A DNA stretch of 64,000 nt. Origin: Actinomadura pelletieri DSM 43383 (GTDB lineage: Bacteria; Actinomycetota; Actinomycetes; Streptosporangiales; Streptosporangiaceae). Made by a program: the position numbers and the translations under genes. Shown piece by piece: positions 7,688 through 15,774 of the stretch. Numbering within the stretch: position 1 is the first letter of the stretch; every line of letters starts with the position of its first letter. The notes under the pieces were generated by a model, which was given only the letters and a program-made list of their open reading frames with translations, was not told the DNA's origin and did no database searches. The stretch spans positions 62,001 through 126,000 of the forward strand of contig NZ_RBWU01000006.1 of assembly GCF_003634705.1 (NCBI RefSeq), written 5' to 3'.

Positions 7688-8098
7688 ATGATCAACGGAG
7701 ATGACCCGCGGCCTAGGTGGATTGTTCGGCTCATCGCGGAGTTGAGCGCGCTTCTGCAGGAAGAGATTGAGCTTGCTGAGCCTCTAGAGAATTGCTTGAT
7801 GGGCGACGAGGCGTTCTCCTGCCTTATTCGTAGTTCACCTCCGCAAGGCAACGGCTTCCAATTGTGCTGGGAAGGTGTGCTGGGGATGCAACTCATCGAC
7901 GGGGAGCCTGACACCAGTGTTTCGCTTTTTTTGTACAGCAGGAATCGGCGACTCGGGGTGATGGACGATAGGGATGGAAGCTTCTTGGAGGTCGTCTACG
8001 AGGGTTCGCTGGAACATGGCGGGCAGTGGGGAAATCCCGTATGGATGCGGGACGACCTTGGTGAGTATCGCGCATACGAATCGTACGGCGATCGGTGA
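7688..8098 (+). CDS. Hypothetical protein, 136 aa
   Basis: The ATG at 7688 is preceded by a purine-rich GGGAGGGAGG, a good ribosome-binding site. The product is acidic and soluble, with an N-terminal amphipathic helix (IVRLIAELSALLQEEIELAE) and a beta-rich second half containing several aromatic residues. It has no signal peptide, membrane segment or motif I recognise. Base composition is lower in GC than the flanking exporters, consistent with the accessory character of this stretch. It follows another unknown gene at an 84-bp distance and may be co-transcribed with it. Confidence 0.75.
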   Translation: MINGDDPRPRWIVRLIAELSALLQEEIELAEPLENCLMGDEAFSCLIRSSPPQGNGFQLCWEGVLGMQLIDGEPDTSVSLFLYSRNRRLGVMDDRDGSFLEVVYEGSLEHGGQWGNPVWMRDDLGEYRAYESYGDR

Positions 8099-8293
8099 CA
8101 GACCATCACGTCACGGCCGCTGTATGTGGGAGCGTTCGGCCTTTTGGGACTTGGGTGAGCGGCCACATTGGAATGGAGTAGGCGCCTTCTCCGGCCGGTC
8201 GGGGTGGTGTTGCCATTCTGGCGGACGGCTGGGACTCGTCGTGTGCGGGCCGGTGCTCTCGTTGAGTGCTGGCCCCCTGTCGGGACGTGATGC

Positions 8294-8686
8294 CTAGCCG
8301 ATGGGCTGGGGAGTGGGGGCCAGGTGCTCGGCGAGGATTTTCAGGTGGGTCTCGCGGGCTTCGGTATGACAGCGGCGGCCCGCGTCGGTGATTGCGACGA
8401 CGACGCCGCGGCGGTCGAACTCGCAGAGGTCGCGTCGGACGTAGTTCTGTTTCTCCAGGCGGGCGACGGTGCGGGAGAGGGCGCTCTGGCTGAGGTACAT
8501 GGCCGCGGCGATCTCCTGCATGCGGGGCTTGTCACACTGAGCGTCCACGAGGCGGTCGAGCGTTTCGTACTCGCTCATGGTGAGGCCGTGGGCGTCCTGT
8601 AGCGCGCGGTCGAGGGCGCACGCGAGCTTGTTGTAGCAGGTCGCGAGCTCACGCCACCGGTCGACGAGTGCAGCCTCCGCCTTCAT
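8294..8686 (-). CDS. MarR family transcriptional regulator
   Basis: A 130-residue MarR-type winged-helix protein. Helices and recognition helix read MQEIAAAMYLSQSALSRTVARLEKQ, followed by the wing RRDLCEFDRRGVVVAITDAG with the family D-R-R-G box. The frame is open further upstream, but the ATG at 8686 has AGGATC in front and gives a normal MarR N terminus (MKAEAALVDRWREL). It is divergent from an MFS exporter, with 100 bp of TGCAT-rich DNA between the starts. It therefore most likely represses that exporter and itself until a phenolic-type ligand binds. The ligand is not evident. Confidence 0.9.
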   Translation of the reverse strand: MKAEAALVDRWRELATCYNKLACALDRALQDAHGLTMSEYETLDRLVDAQCDKPRMQEIAAAMYLSQSALSRTVARLEKQNYVRRDLCEFDRRGVVVAITDAGRRCHTEARETHLKILAEHLAPTPQPIG

Positions 8687-8695
8687 GGCGCGGAT

Positions 8696-8780
8696 CCTAG
8701 CATGCGCGCGCATCTGATGCATCCGAATTAAGTTCCGAGGAATCTAGTGCATGGACATTGAATGCATGTGCATGTAGTGT
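8696..8780. promoter_or_regulatory. Putative MarR operator region
   Basis: The space between the divergent MarR and MFS genes contains four TGCAT elements, including the inverted pair ATGCA-TG-TGCAT at 8762-8773 and GATGCATC at 8716-8723. MarR proteins bind short inverted repeats of this kind overlapping divergent promoters. I cannot identify the -35 and -10 boxes with confidence, so the assignment rests on repeat content and position. Confidence 0.5.
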
Positions 8781-8788
8781 CCTCCGTC

Positions 8789-10240
8789 GTGACTATCACT
8801 GACACCTCAGCTGCCTCTACCGTCGGCGCGCCGACCAGCAAGAGCGCGCCAGCCGAACAGACCTGGACTCCTCGGCTCTGGGGGGTCCTCGCGGTCCTGT
8901 GCGCCGTGTTGTTCCTGGACGGACTCGACGTCTCGATGGTCGGCGTCGCGCTGCCGTCCATCGGCACCGAGTTGGGCCTGTCCACGACGTCGCTGCAGTG
9001 GATCGTGAACGGTTACGTCCTCGGTTACGGCGGTCTGCTACTGCTTGGTGGACGCACCGCAGACCTGTTCGGGCGCCGAAAGGTATTCATCATCGCGATC
9101 GCTGTGTTCGCCGTGGCGTCGCTGATCGGTGGGCTCGTCAACAACGGTGCCCTGTTGATCGCCACCCGCTTCATCAAGGGCCTTGCCGCCGCGTTCACCG
9201 CGCCGACAGCTCTGTCCATCTTGACCACCACGTTCCAGGAGGGACCGGCGCGTAACCGGGCGCTGTCGGTGTTCTCGGTCTTCGGGGCCAGCGGCTACTC
9301 GTCCGGTCTGATCCTCGGCGGTCTGCTGACGGGCATCGGATGGCGCTGGACGTTCCTGATGCCGGTGCCTCTCGCCCTCATTGCGCTCGTCGCGGGTCTC
9401 GTGTTGATCCCGAAGGACCGGCCTGCGGCTGGTGGCGGCCACGACATCGTCGGAGCCGTGACGCTCACCGGTGGCATGCTGCTCGCTGTCTACGCGGTTG
9501 TCTCCGCGCCTGAACGTGGGTGGCTCGACCCCATCACGCTGGGGTTGGTCGCGTCGGCGGTGGTACTGCTGGCCGCCTTCTTCGTGACTGAGAACAAGGT
9601 GCGGCACCCGCTGATCCGGCTCGGCATCCTGCGGATCGGGTCGATCGTGCGAGCGAACCTGAGCATCATCGCCCTGTTCGGGTCGTACCTGAGCTTCCAG
9701 TTCATGATGACGCTCTACCTGCAGGACGTTCTCCACTGGTCGCCGCTGAAGATGGCGCTGGCGTTGCTGCCGGCCGGGCTCGTCGTGGCCGTCGGGTCCC
9801 CGTTCGTCGGGCAGCTGATCAACCGGTTCGGCACGGCCAAACTGATCATCAGCGCTCTGACGTCCCTGAGCCTCGGATATGCGTGGTTCCTGTTGACGGC
9901 GGGGAACACACCGAATTACCTGGTTTCGATTCTGCCGACGATGGTGCTGCTGGGCGGCGGCTTCGCGTTCGGGTTCAGCGCGATCATGGCGCAGGCGACG
10001 GAAGGGATCGACGACTCGGAACAGGGTCTGGCGTCCGGTCTCGTCCACACGTCGGCCCAGGTCGGTGCCGCCCTGGTCTTGGCGGTGGTTACGGTTCTGG
10101 TCGCGGACGGAACCGCGCCCGGTAGCGAGAACTTCGCCGAGTTCCACCCGGGGGCCAACCTGGTCAGCGTTGTTGCCGTGGTCGGCTTGATCCTGAACCT
10201 GGTGCCGCTTCTGGGCCGCTACCGTCCAAAGCACGCATAA
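8789..10240 (+). CDS. MFS drug exporter, EmrB/QacA (DHA2) type
   Basis: A 483-residue 14-helix major facilitator transporter. Helix 1 holds LFLDGLDVSMVGVALPSI, the DHA2 D-x-x-x-V-x-V-A-L-P box. Helix 2 has LQWIVNGYVLGYGGLLLLGG and loop 2-3 has the motif A form GRTADLFGRRKV. The start is taken as the GTG at 8789, leaving about 40 residues before helix 1; an ATG at 8762 is in frame but falls inside the likely operator. The gene is divergent from a MarR regulator and followed by a strong terminator, so it forms a single-gene transcription unit. The exported compound is unknown. Confidence 0.92.
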   Translation: MTITDTSAASTVGAPTSKSAPAEQTWTPRLWGVLAVLCAVLFLDGLDVSMVGVALPSIGTELGLSTTSLQWIVNGYVLGYGGLLLLGGRTADLFGRRKVFIIAIAVFAVASLIGGLVNNGALLIATRFIKGLAAAFTAPTALSILTTTFQEGPARNRALSVFSVFGASGYSSGLILGGLLTGIGWRWTFLMPVPLALIALVAGLVLIPKDRPAAGGGHDIVGAVTLTGGMLLAVYAVVSAPERGWLDPITLGLVASAVVLLAAFFVTENKVRHPLIRLGILRIGSIVRANLSIIALFGSYLSFQFMMTLYLQDVLHWSPLKMALALLPAGLVVAVGSPFVGQLINRFGTAKLIISALTSLSLGYAWFLLTAGNTPNYLVSILPTMVLLGGGFAFGFSAIMAQATEGIDDSEQGLASGLVHTSAQVGAALVLAVVTVLVADGTAPGSENFAEFHPGANLVSVVAVVGLILNLVPLLGRYRPKHA

Positions 10241-10258
10241 CCGGACCGACTGGCCACA

Positions 10259-10289
10259 CGGGGACGCGCTCACCGCGAGCGCGTCCCCG
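10259..10289 (+). terminator. Strong terminator hairpin after the MFS gene
   Basis: A perfect 13-bp stem (left arm CGGGGACGCGCTC at 10259-10271, complementary right arm 10277-10289) encloses the loop ACCGC. It lies 19 bp after the exporter stop codon. The trailing T-run is weak, as is common in actinomycetes. Confidence 0.85.
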
Positions 10290-10824
10290 TCTCATGTTCG
10301 GTCTGCCGGTAACTCTGAGGATGTCGTCCGAATCTGCGCCGTCACGTGGGAGGCGGATCCAGGCCTACGGTGTGTCGATGCCGTCGAGCGGCGTCGACGC
10401 TCAGCACATTGAAGTGTGGCGGGTCGGCGAGTGGCTGCTCCCTTTCCCACCTTGCGCCAAGCCCGCCGCGCGTATGCGCTTTGCGCCAGGGCGTTGCCCT
10501 CGCAGACCAGTGGTGTCGCCCGGTGCCTCGGTCGCCGAGACCATCCCGCCGGGTAGGGCGCCCGCGCTTCACAGATCACGACCATCGTGCAGGACGTTCC
10601 ATGAAGCTTGAGATATACCGGTGGGATTCAGGCGTCCGAACGCTGTGGTCCGAGACCGACTTCTCGGGCGACGGTGTAAGTGGGCGCGCCGGTCATGCGC
10701 GGCTCTGCCTTACCGGACGGGCCTGCCAATGCTTCGTTGCCCCGGCCGTCCAGCAGTGTGTCGTGCAGGCGTACGCCATGCCCTGCCCGCCATTGCGGGG
10801 CGAGCGGACGGAATCACGACAGTG
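10290..10824. other. Stretch without a convincing gene
   Basis: Several overlapping frames are open but none has coherent protein character. One possible remnant starts at the ATG at 10601. Its first 26 codons (beginning MKLEIYRWDSGVRTLW) read like a protein and then lose that character, suggesting a decayed gene. No RNA gene or repeat was noticed. Confidence 0.45.
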
Positions 10825-11389
10825 TCAGGAGCAGGGCTTGAAACTCGGGGGCGCCTTCCCAGGAGGTCGGAGACGTCCGAGTTCGGTCCATCCCCATCGG
10901 GCGTAGCGCCCTCTTGCTTCGGTATTGCCCGGTTCGACGAGCAGGGTCGCCCGTTCCTCGTTGCGCCCGGTGAGCAGCTCGTCGTGGAGGCCGCGCCCGA
11001 TGCCTCGCCCACGCCACGGGGCGCGCACCATGAGCTCGGACAGCGCGAGCGTTCGGCTCCCCGTTTCCCGTATCGTCTCCTCGGCCAGGGGGGTCAACAG
11101 GCCCTGCCACCAGTGTGTGTCGGGTTGAAGTGAAAAGCCGTAGGCGTAGCCCACGATCTCCTCGCCATCGTGGGCCGTCACCAACTCCCAGCCTGGGGGC
11201 CGTCATGGGCCCGCTGAGCTGACGCCGATAGCGCTCTTCGCTGTGGAACACCGAGGCCTCTTGAGTGGCGTAGACCTCGCGCTCGATCACAACGAGTGTT
11301 TCGACTAGGGGACGTGCCTGCGAGGCCGTGTGGTGCAGAAACTGATCACGGCTGGTGCCTGCTTCCAAAGACCTGGTCGTACCGAGCAC
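10825..11389 (-). pseudogene. GNAT acetyltransferase split by a frameshift
   Basis: Two overlapping frames on the minus strand together make one GCN5-related N-acetyltransferase. The upstream part ends in VFHSEERYRRQLSGPMTAP. The downstream part continues PGWELVTAHDGEEIVGYAYG and carries the acetyl-CoA loop region ELMVRAPWRGRGIGRGLHDELL, the Q/R-x-x-G-x-G/A motif. They join at a run of five G on the plus strand (11195-11199): removing one base would restore TAPGWELVTA in a single frame. This is either a recent inactivating insertion or a sequencing error in a homopolymer. The start near 11389 is uncertain. No neighbour indicates a substrate. Confidence 0.8.
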
Positions 11390-11588
11390 TCACCGCTCTG
11401 CTTCCTCGGCATTCCCCCCGGACACCTGTCTCACGCGAGCCCACTAGGTACTTGTGCGTTCTGGCTGGATGGACGTCGGCGGTGACCAGAACCACTTCCT
11501 GTATTACCAGAAGAAGTTGGGACGGCTGCCGAAGGCAGTACGGGTTTGGGCACGGTGGTGGTAAGTGCGTGACGGAAGTCGCGGACGG

Positions 11589-11690
11589 TCAGGGGTGCCG
11601 CTGTGCATGGAGGACGGCGTTCGGAATTGTGCGGCCGACTTCGGTGATCATTTGGGTTCGAGAGGCGGCGGGAGTCGTCTGGTAGCGGGT
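11589..11690 (-). pseudogene. C-terminal fragment of an XRE regulator (copy A)
   Basis: The minus strand encodes RTQMITEVGRTIPNAVLHAQRHP and stops, corresponding to RTQMITEVGRTVLNAVPYEQRHRP near the end of the regulator at 12518-13822. It has neither start nor DNA-binding domain and is a dead fragment. Confidence 0.65.
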
Positions 11691-11845
11691 TGCCGCAACG
11701 ATGGGTGTTTGATCAGGGTAGGAGTGGCTTTGATGTATACCGCCCAGTTCACCGGAAAGCGAGGAACCTAGGACGTGCGAAGGCGTTATCTCGTAGCCTG
11801 AATGTGCGACGACCAGGAGAGGCACGGCCTACGTCCGAGGATGGT

Positions 11846-12025
11846 ATGCCCGATGCCATTGGTGTCCGGGTGGCACGTGCACGAAAGCGGCGCGGTCTCA
11901 CACGGCATGGCCTGGCGCAGCGTGCTCGCTACTCCCGGTCCCATATCGCGCAGGTGGAGGCGGGGGCACGGGTTGTGCCCCGCCCGTCTTCGTTGCCGCG
12001 CCCTCTTTTGGGGCTGGATGTCTAA
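11846..12025 (+). pseudogene. Truncated XRE helix-turn-helix fragment (copy A)
   Basis: A 59-codon frame whose first 40 residues are a clear XRE HTH: IGVRVARARKRRGLTRHGLA followed by QRARYSRSHIAQVEAGARV. After the HTH the frame drifts: the sequence expected to continue as V-F-V-A-A-L-A is now split between frames, and the protein ends at LGLDV. It is the truncated, frame-damaged beginning of an XRE/TPR regulator. It could still make a small HTH peptide, but this is not supported by an obvious ribosome-binding site. Confidence 0.65.
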
Positions 12026-12190
12026 TTAGGTGGCCGGAGGGAGGGCGGGTTTGGGTGCGGTGGTGGTGAGTACGTGGCGGAATTTGCGGACGGCCGGGTG
12101 GTGCCGCTGCTCTTGGGGGGCGGCGTTCAAACCCGTGCGGCCGACGGCGATGATCATTTGGGTTTGGCAGGCGGCAGGAGGTGGTGAGCT
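12026..12190 (-). pseudogene. C-terminal fragment of an XRE regulator (copy B)
   Basis: The minus strand encodes QTQMIIAVGRTGLNAAPQEQ and continues to the same terminus, TTTAPKPALPPAT, as the intact regulator at 12518-13822. The upstream body of the gene is missing. It is the second partial copy in the tandem block. Confidence 0.65.
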
Positions 12191-12323
12191 GTGTCGACGG
12201 GTTTTTGGCCTGGGTGGGTGTCCTGGTGCATATCGCTGGGTTCGCCGGAAGGCGAGGAATCTAGGACGTGCGAAGGCGTTGTCTCGTAGCCTGAATGTGC
12301 GACGACCAGGAGAGGCGCGGCCT

Positions 12324-12521
12324 ATGTCTGAGGATGGTGGCTCCGATGCCATTGGTGTTCGGGTGGCACGTGCACGAAAGCGGCGTGGTCTCACCCAGCA
12401 CGGTCTGGCGCAGCGTGCTCGCTACTCCCGGTCCCATATCGCGCAGGTGGAGGCGGGGGCACGGGTTGTGCCCCGCCCGTATTCGTTGCCGCGCCCTCTT
12501 TTGGTGCTGGATGTCTATTAG
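12324..12521 (+). pseudogene. Truncated XRE helix-turn-helix fragment (copy B)
   Basis: A 65-codon frame closely matching copy A (MSEDGGSDAIGVRVARARKR then GLTQHGLAQRARYSRSHIAQ). It shares the same frame damage after the HTH and ends at VLDVY, where it runs into the 3' end of the convergent intact regulator with a 4-bp overlap. It retains a Gln at the HTH position where copy A has Arg, closer to functional XRE proteins. Confidence 0.65.
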
Positions 12522-13822
12522 GTGGCCGGAGGGAGGGCGGGTTTGGGTGCGGTGGTGGTGAGTACGTGGCGGAATTCGCGGACGGCCGGGCGGTGCCGCT
12601 GTTCATAAGGGACGGCGTTCAGGACAGTGCGACCGACCTCGGTGATCATTTGGGTTCGGAAGGCGGCGGGGATCGTGTCGAGGATGATCGCGGCCTGCCT
12701 TACGCCCCGATCGATTCCGCCCTGTACCACTGTGCACAAAGCCTCGTGCAAGCGGACATTGGCGGCGTATTGGCGGTCGCCGCTGCGGGCCAGCACGAGG
12801 TCCCGCGCCCGGTCGGCCGCGGCCTCGTCGCCAGCGCCCGCGTGCACCCAGCTTTGAGCGAAATGGGCTTGGTCGTCGGTCCACAGGGTGGGGAGGATGC
12901 TGGTGGGCGCATCGGGTTCGCCGTAACCGACATAGCTGTTGAGCGCTTGAACTGCTTGATCATGCTGGCCGAGCAGGGTGAAAGCCTTGGCCCGGGTCCC
13001 GGCAAGGTCTGCCTTCCAGAATGACGCGCCGTCCCCGGCGATACGCTCAGCGGAGTGCGTAAGGGTCAATACCGTCCCGACGTCGCGCTGCCCATACAGC
13101 CCGACCCCGGCCTCTTCACAGCGAACCATCAGCCGTAGGTCCAGGTCGCCGCTGGAATCGGAGGCGGCGCGGGCTGTCCGCCACCAGCGAATGGCGGCGC
13201 CGTGGTCACCGAGCCGGGACAGCAGGTGGGCGTGCAGCATCGCCAGAGCTCCCTTGACCCTTTGCAACTCGGTCACGTCCCCGGCGGGGGCGGCGTCGAG
13301 CTGACGATCGAGGGCGAGGAGATCGATGACCAGGTCTTTGCGGGCCTGTGTGGCTGCTCGGGTCCGGAGCGCGTGGAGATGATCCACGCATGCTAGGTGC
13401 CAGTCGTCCAAATCGCGGGGTTCGGCCGTGAGGGCAAGGTCCGCCAGATGGCGAAGCGGCTCGGCGCCGAGAGTCGCCGTGCTCACCCCGAGCGCGGCCA
13501 AGAGTTGGAGCGCTGCGCGGCGTTTCACGTCGTCGTCATCTCCTGCGTGCGGGGGTGCCGATGTCTCAACGCTAACGCCGCGAGCGGTGACTGAGCCTAA
13601 ACGCACGCCCGTGTGGTCCGCCGTCCTAGCGAGGGCCACGAGGTCGCCGTCCGCGTCTAGAAGATCATCGAGCTTGCGGACCAAGCTCTCGGAGGCAACT
13701 CTCTTGCCGCTGGCAAGCCGGGAGAGGTAGCCGCTGTTACACGGCACCCGCCGGGCCAGCTCGCGCTGACTGATTCCTCGCTCGGCCATGAGCGCGCGTA
13801 GCCGCTCCCCGAATGCCGCCAT
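12518..13822 (-). CDS. XRE family regulator with a helical-repeat C-terminal domain
   Basis: A 434-residue actinobacterial regulator. Residues about 5-60 are an XRE/Cro HTH (ERGISQRELARRVPCNSGYL then SRLASGKRVASESLVRKLDDLL). The rest is alpha-helical and repeat-like (LLSRLGDHGAAIRWWRTAR; KAFTLLGQHDQAVQALNSYV), resembling TPR-type signal-sensing domains of this class. The frame opens further upstream to 13882, but the ATG at 13822 gives the normal family N terminus. Such regulators usually act with adjacent small genes; here three small overlapping genes lie divergently upstream, starting about 190 bp away. Two damaged copies of XRE pieces follow its 3' end. The ligand and targets are unknown. 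Confidence 0.9.
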   Translation of the reverse strand: MAAFGERLRALMAERGISQRELARRVPCNSGYLSRLASGKRVASESLVRKLDDLLDADGDLVALARTADHTGVRLGSVTARGVSVETSAPPHAGDDDDVKRRAALQLLAALGVSTATLGAEPLRHLADLALTAEPRDLDDWHLACVDHLHALRTRAATQARKDLVIDLLALDRQLDAAPAGDVTELQRVKGALAMLHAHLLSRLGDHGAAIRWWRTARAASDSSGDLDLRLMVRCEEAGVGLYGQRDVGTVLTLTHSAERIAGDGASFWKADLAGTRAKAFTLLGQHDQAVQALNSYVGYGEPDAPTSILPTLWTDDQAHFAQSWVHAGAGDEAAADRARDLVLARSGDRQYAANVRLHEALCTVVQGGIDRGVRQAAIILDTIPAAFRTQMITEVGRTVLNAVPYEQRHRPAVREFRHVLTTTAPKPALPPAT

Positions 13823-14014
13823 CGCCTTATCCGTTTCGTCCGGGATGACCCGCTGCCTGGTGGTGCCAGCTCCGCATGGCACCAGGCACCCTCTTCAACG
13901 CTAACGCCGGATGCGGTCGAGTGGAGGCCGAACGGTGTCTCCGGACACGCAGAACGACCCCGGGCGGTGTGTCGGCACCGTGCCCGGGGTCTGACCGGAA
14001 GTGAGGTCCCGGCT

Positions 14015-14533
14015 GTGAGAAAGGTAGCGAATTCGGCGCTGCCCGGTGACGCGGAAGTGTCGGTGGCTCTGGCGCGGTTGGGTGCTGCGCACGGGGACTG
14101 GGTGTTTCAGCATCTGCCGGTGGTGGAGCTGTCGTGGGAGGCGTTCCGGAAGAGCGATCGGTTCTGTGTCGGTGGGGGTGTGGGGTGGTTGCGTGCCGAG
14201 TCGGCGGAGCGGCTCGGCAGGCAGATCAGGGCGGTCGAGCGGGCGGAGGCCGAACTCGACGCCGAGGATGGCCGGTCTGACAAGGCGGGCGCCATGGACC
14301 CGGGCGTGCTGGAGGAGTTGACGCGGCTGCGCGCCGCACACCCCGGCTGGCGGATCGAGTACGCCGAAGGCAAGGGTGTCTCGTGGGTCGCCTCGCGTGA
14401 CCGTGGTGACGAGTGGCTGGGTGGGCACACGGCGGCGGAGGCGCAGGACTCGGCCGGGCTGGCATCCCTCATCACGCAGGCCGTCTCGGTGTCCATCGCG
14501 CCCGGCGTGCGTGGTGGGGGGTGCGGTCGGTGA
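14015..14533 (+). CDS. Hypothetical protein with two copies of a short Trp-motif domain
   Basis: A 172-residue soluble protein starting at the GTG at 14015, with GGAAGTGAGG upstream. It appears to contain two related segments. The first (LARLGAAHGDWVFQHLPVVE, later LSWEAF and ESAERLGRQI) is about 60 residues. The second (LTRLRAAHPGWRIEYAEG, later VSWVASRD and DSAGLASLI) follows after an acidic linker. Each has a conserved Trp in D/G-W, a second Trp about 12-15 residues later, and a C-terminal Leu-rich helix. The next two genes encode single copies of a similar pattern. Its stop overlaps the next start (GTGA at 14530-14533), so the three are translationally coupled. It is divergent from the XRE regulator, its likely controller. 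I recognise no known family. Confidence 0.75.
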   Translation: MRKVANSALPGDAEVSVALARLGAAHGDWVFQHLPVVELSWEAFRKSDRFCVGGGVGWLRAESAERLGRQIRAVERAEAELDAEDGRSDKAGAMDPGVLEELTRLRAAHPGWRIEYAEGKGVSWVASRDRGDEWLGGHTAAEAQDSAGLASLITQAVSVSIAPGVRGGGCGR

Positions 14534-14757
14534 GTGGGACGAGGTACGCGCACGGTCACTGGACCGTTGAACAGTATCGGGCTCAGGCTGCCGCCGAGGT
14601 GGCGCGGCGATTCGGCGCGCTGGCGTGGTTCGGGGTCTACACCGGGCTGTGGTGGGCGATGGTCGACGGCCGGTGCCTGGTGCAGGCCACGGATCCGGAG
14701 AAGCTCGGCGAGCAGATCATGTCCGCTCGCATGTCCGCCCGGGGGTGGCGGCCGTGA
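14530..14757 (+). CDS. Small hypothetical protein, middle gene of the Trp-motif operon
   Basis: A 75-residue protein whose GTG start overlaps the previous stop as GTGA. It contains RFGALAWFGVYTGLWWAMVD followed by CLVQATDPEKLGEQI, matching the Trp...Trp-x-A...Leu-x-x-Q-I layout of its neighbours. It has no signal peptide. Although it is aromatic and fairly hydrophobic around residues 32-50, the segment is too short and interrupted to be a clear membrane helix. It probably folds like the domains next door and may interact with them. Confidence 0.75.
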   Translation: MSGTRYAHGHWTVEQYRAQAAAEVARRFGALAWFGVYTGLWWAMVDGRCLVQATDPEKLGEQIMSARMSARGWRP

Positions 14758-15014
14758 TGTCCCGGCAGGAGAAGCTGGAACGGCTGCGCGCGCAGTTCCC
14801 GGATTGGGACTTTCGATGGCATGAGGTCGAGCCGTCCTGGCACGCGAAGCGCAAGGTGGCCGACTACGTCGACCGGTCTGCCGTGTGCACCGAGGTTCGT
14901 GGGACCGATCCGAGCGAAGTGGCCGTGTTCCTGCTGTACGTCGTGGCCATCGAACCGGTCGAGCAGCCATGGCGGAGGGGAGACCATGACACCTCCGCCA
15001 TGGCTTCCGCATGA
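14757..15014 (+). CDS. Small hypothetical protein, third gene of the Trp-motif operon
   Basis: An 85-residue protein whose ATG shares its first base with the preceding TGA (TGATG). The N-terminal pattern LERLRAQFPDWDFRWHEVEP, then SWHAKRK and TDPSEVAVFLL, is the clearest single copy of the motif shared by all three genes. The last 20 residues are hydrophilic and probably disordered. Start choice is secure because of the overlap. Function unknown; the co-translation and shared motif suggest the three products work together under the adjacent XRE regulator. Confidence 0.78.
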   Translation: MSRQEKLERLRAQFPDWDFRWHEVEPSWHAKRKVADYVDRSAVCTEVRGTDPSEVAVFLLYVVAIEPVEQPWRRGDHDTSAMASA

Positions 15015-15625
15015 GTAGCAGCGCGAGCATGATCGGACCTGGCCCAGGCATTGGCCACGGTCAGGCGGTTGAGGGGGACGAGATTGTGCCGGAGTCGCGG
15101 TATTGGCTGTGTCACCGCCAAGGCCCCGGAGCGGGTCGCTCAGCTCAGCAACATCATCACGAAGGCCGTCGCCCGGCGTCGTGGCGTCTGCGACGGACGA
15201 GCGGATCCGAGTGAGCCGGGGGGCGCCGTCGATCCCCGCCTGTCGACCGCGTTGCCCCTTTCAAGGTCACACTCTGAGGTGGCTGGGTGCGTCGTCCGTG
15301 ATGACAGCACTGAACTGTCGCAGGTGTGGATCACCTGTCGGGAGGCCGGTCGTTGACGGCTGATGGATCAGCACCGCCTATCGACGGCGGAGTGGAAGCG
15401 GGCCCCCAAGCCGCTGCGCCGCCTACAAGATCGTCCCGGACCTTTGAGTAGGGGGTTCCTACCGGCAGGTCTCTAAGACATCGTGTGGGTGATTTGGCTG
15501 GTCGTGAAGTATCCGCTGCTTTGAAATCGCGTGGGTGTACTTCTGGATGCTGCACTCCCTGCTGCTCTGTTACTCAGCCTCGGCGGTTTTCGGGACGGTT
15601 TCTCGGTGGAACGCTGGCCGTTGGT
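15015..15625. other. Stretch without a convincing gene
   Basis: About 610 bp between the small-protein operon and the convergent VIT/VWA gene. Open frames exist, including one from 15051 to 15356, but they change character along their length and carry no domain. A short protein-like segment around 15115-15180 (ending AQLSNIITKAVARRRG) may be a gene remnant. I see nothing else except the hairpin at the right end. Confidence 0.45.
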
Positions 15626-15662
15626 CTCCATGGGCCCCTAGCCCGGATTGGGGCCCATGGAG
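15626..15662. terminator. Hairpin between convergent transcription units
   Basis: A perfect 13-bp inverted repeat (CTCCATGGGCCCC and GGGGCCCATGGAG) encloses an 11-base loop. It lies about 110 bp beyond the 3' end of the minus-strand VIT/VWA gene and downstream of the plus-strand genes, so it can serve either direction. T-tracts are weak. Confidence 0.6.
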
Positions 15663-15774
15663 TTTGGGTCCGTCGTTTGGCGGTGTCCTTCTGGTCGTGT
15701 TGAGCGGCTGGTGGGTGCGGCTGGTTGTGGTCGTTGGTTGGTTGTTTGAGGGCGGTTCTGGTGGGCTGGGTCGG

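Larger units (their letters stand above)
11541..12521. repeat. Two degenerate tandem copies of XRE-gene fragments (about 0.5 kb each)
   Basis: Blocks at about 11541-12030 and 12031-12522 repeat with offsets of 492-505 bp. The first part of each matches, on the minus strand, the last 50 codons of the intact XRE regulator that ends at 12518. The second part encodes, on the plus strand, the start of a different short XRE helix-turn-helix protein. The intact gene's 3' end supplies a third copy of the first part. The blocks differ by scattered substitutions, so the duplication is not recent. Confidence 0.8.

Noticed and set aside
14015..15014. Considered whether the small genes are a DUF397-type partner set of the XRE regulator
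   Set aside because: DUF397 proteins have a different short signature (W-x-K-S-S-x-S); the Trp patterns here do not match it.
15051..15356. Open frame after the small-protein operon
   Set aside because: Composition is inconsistent along its length, no ribosome-binding site or domain is present, and it is at most a remnant.
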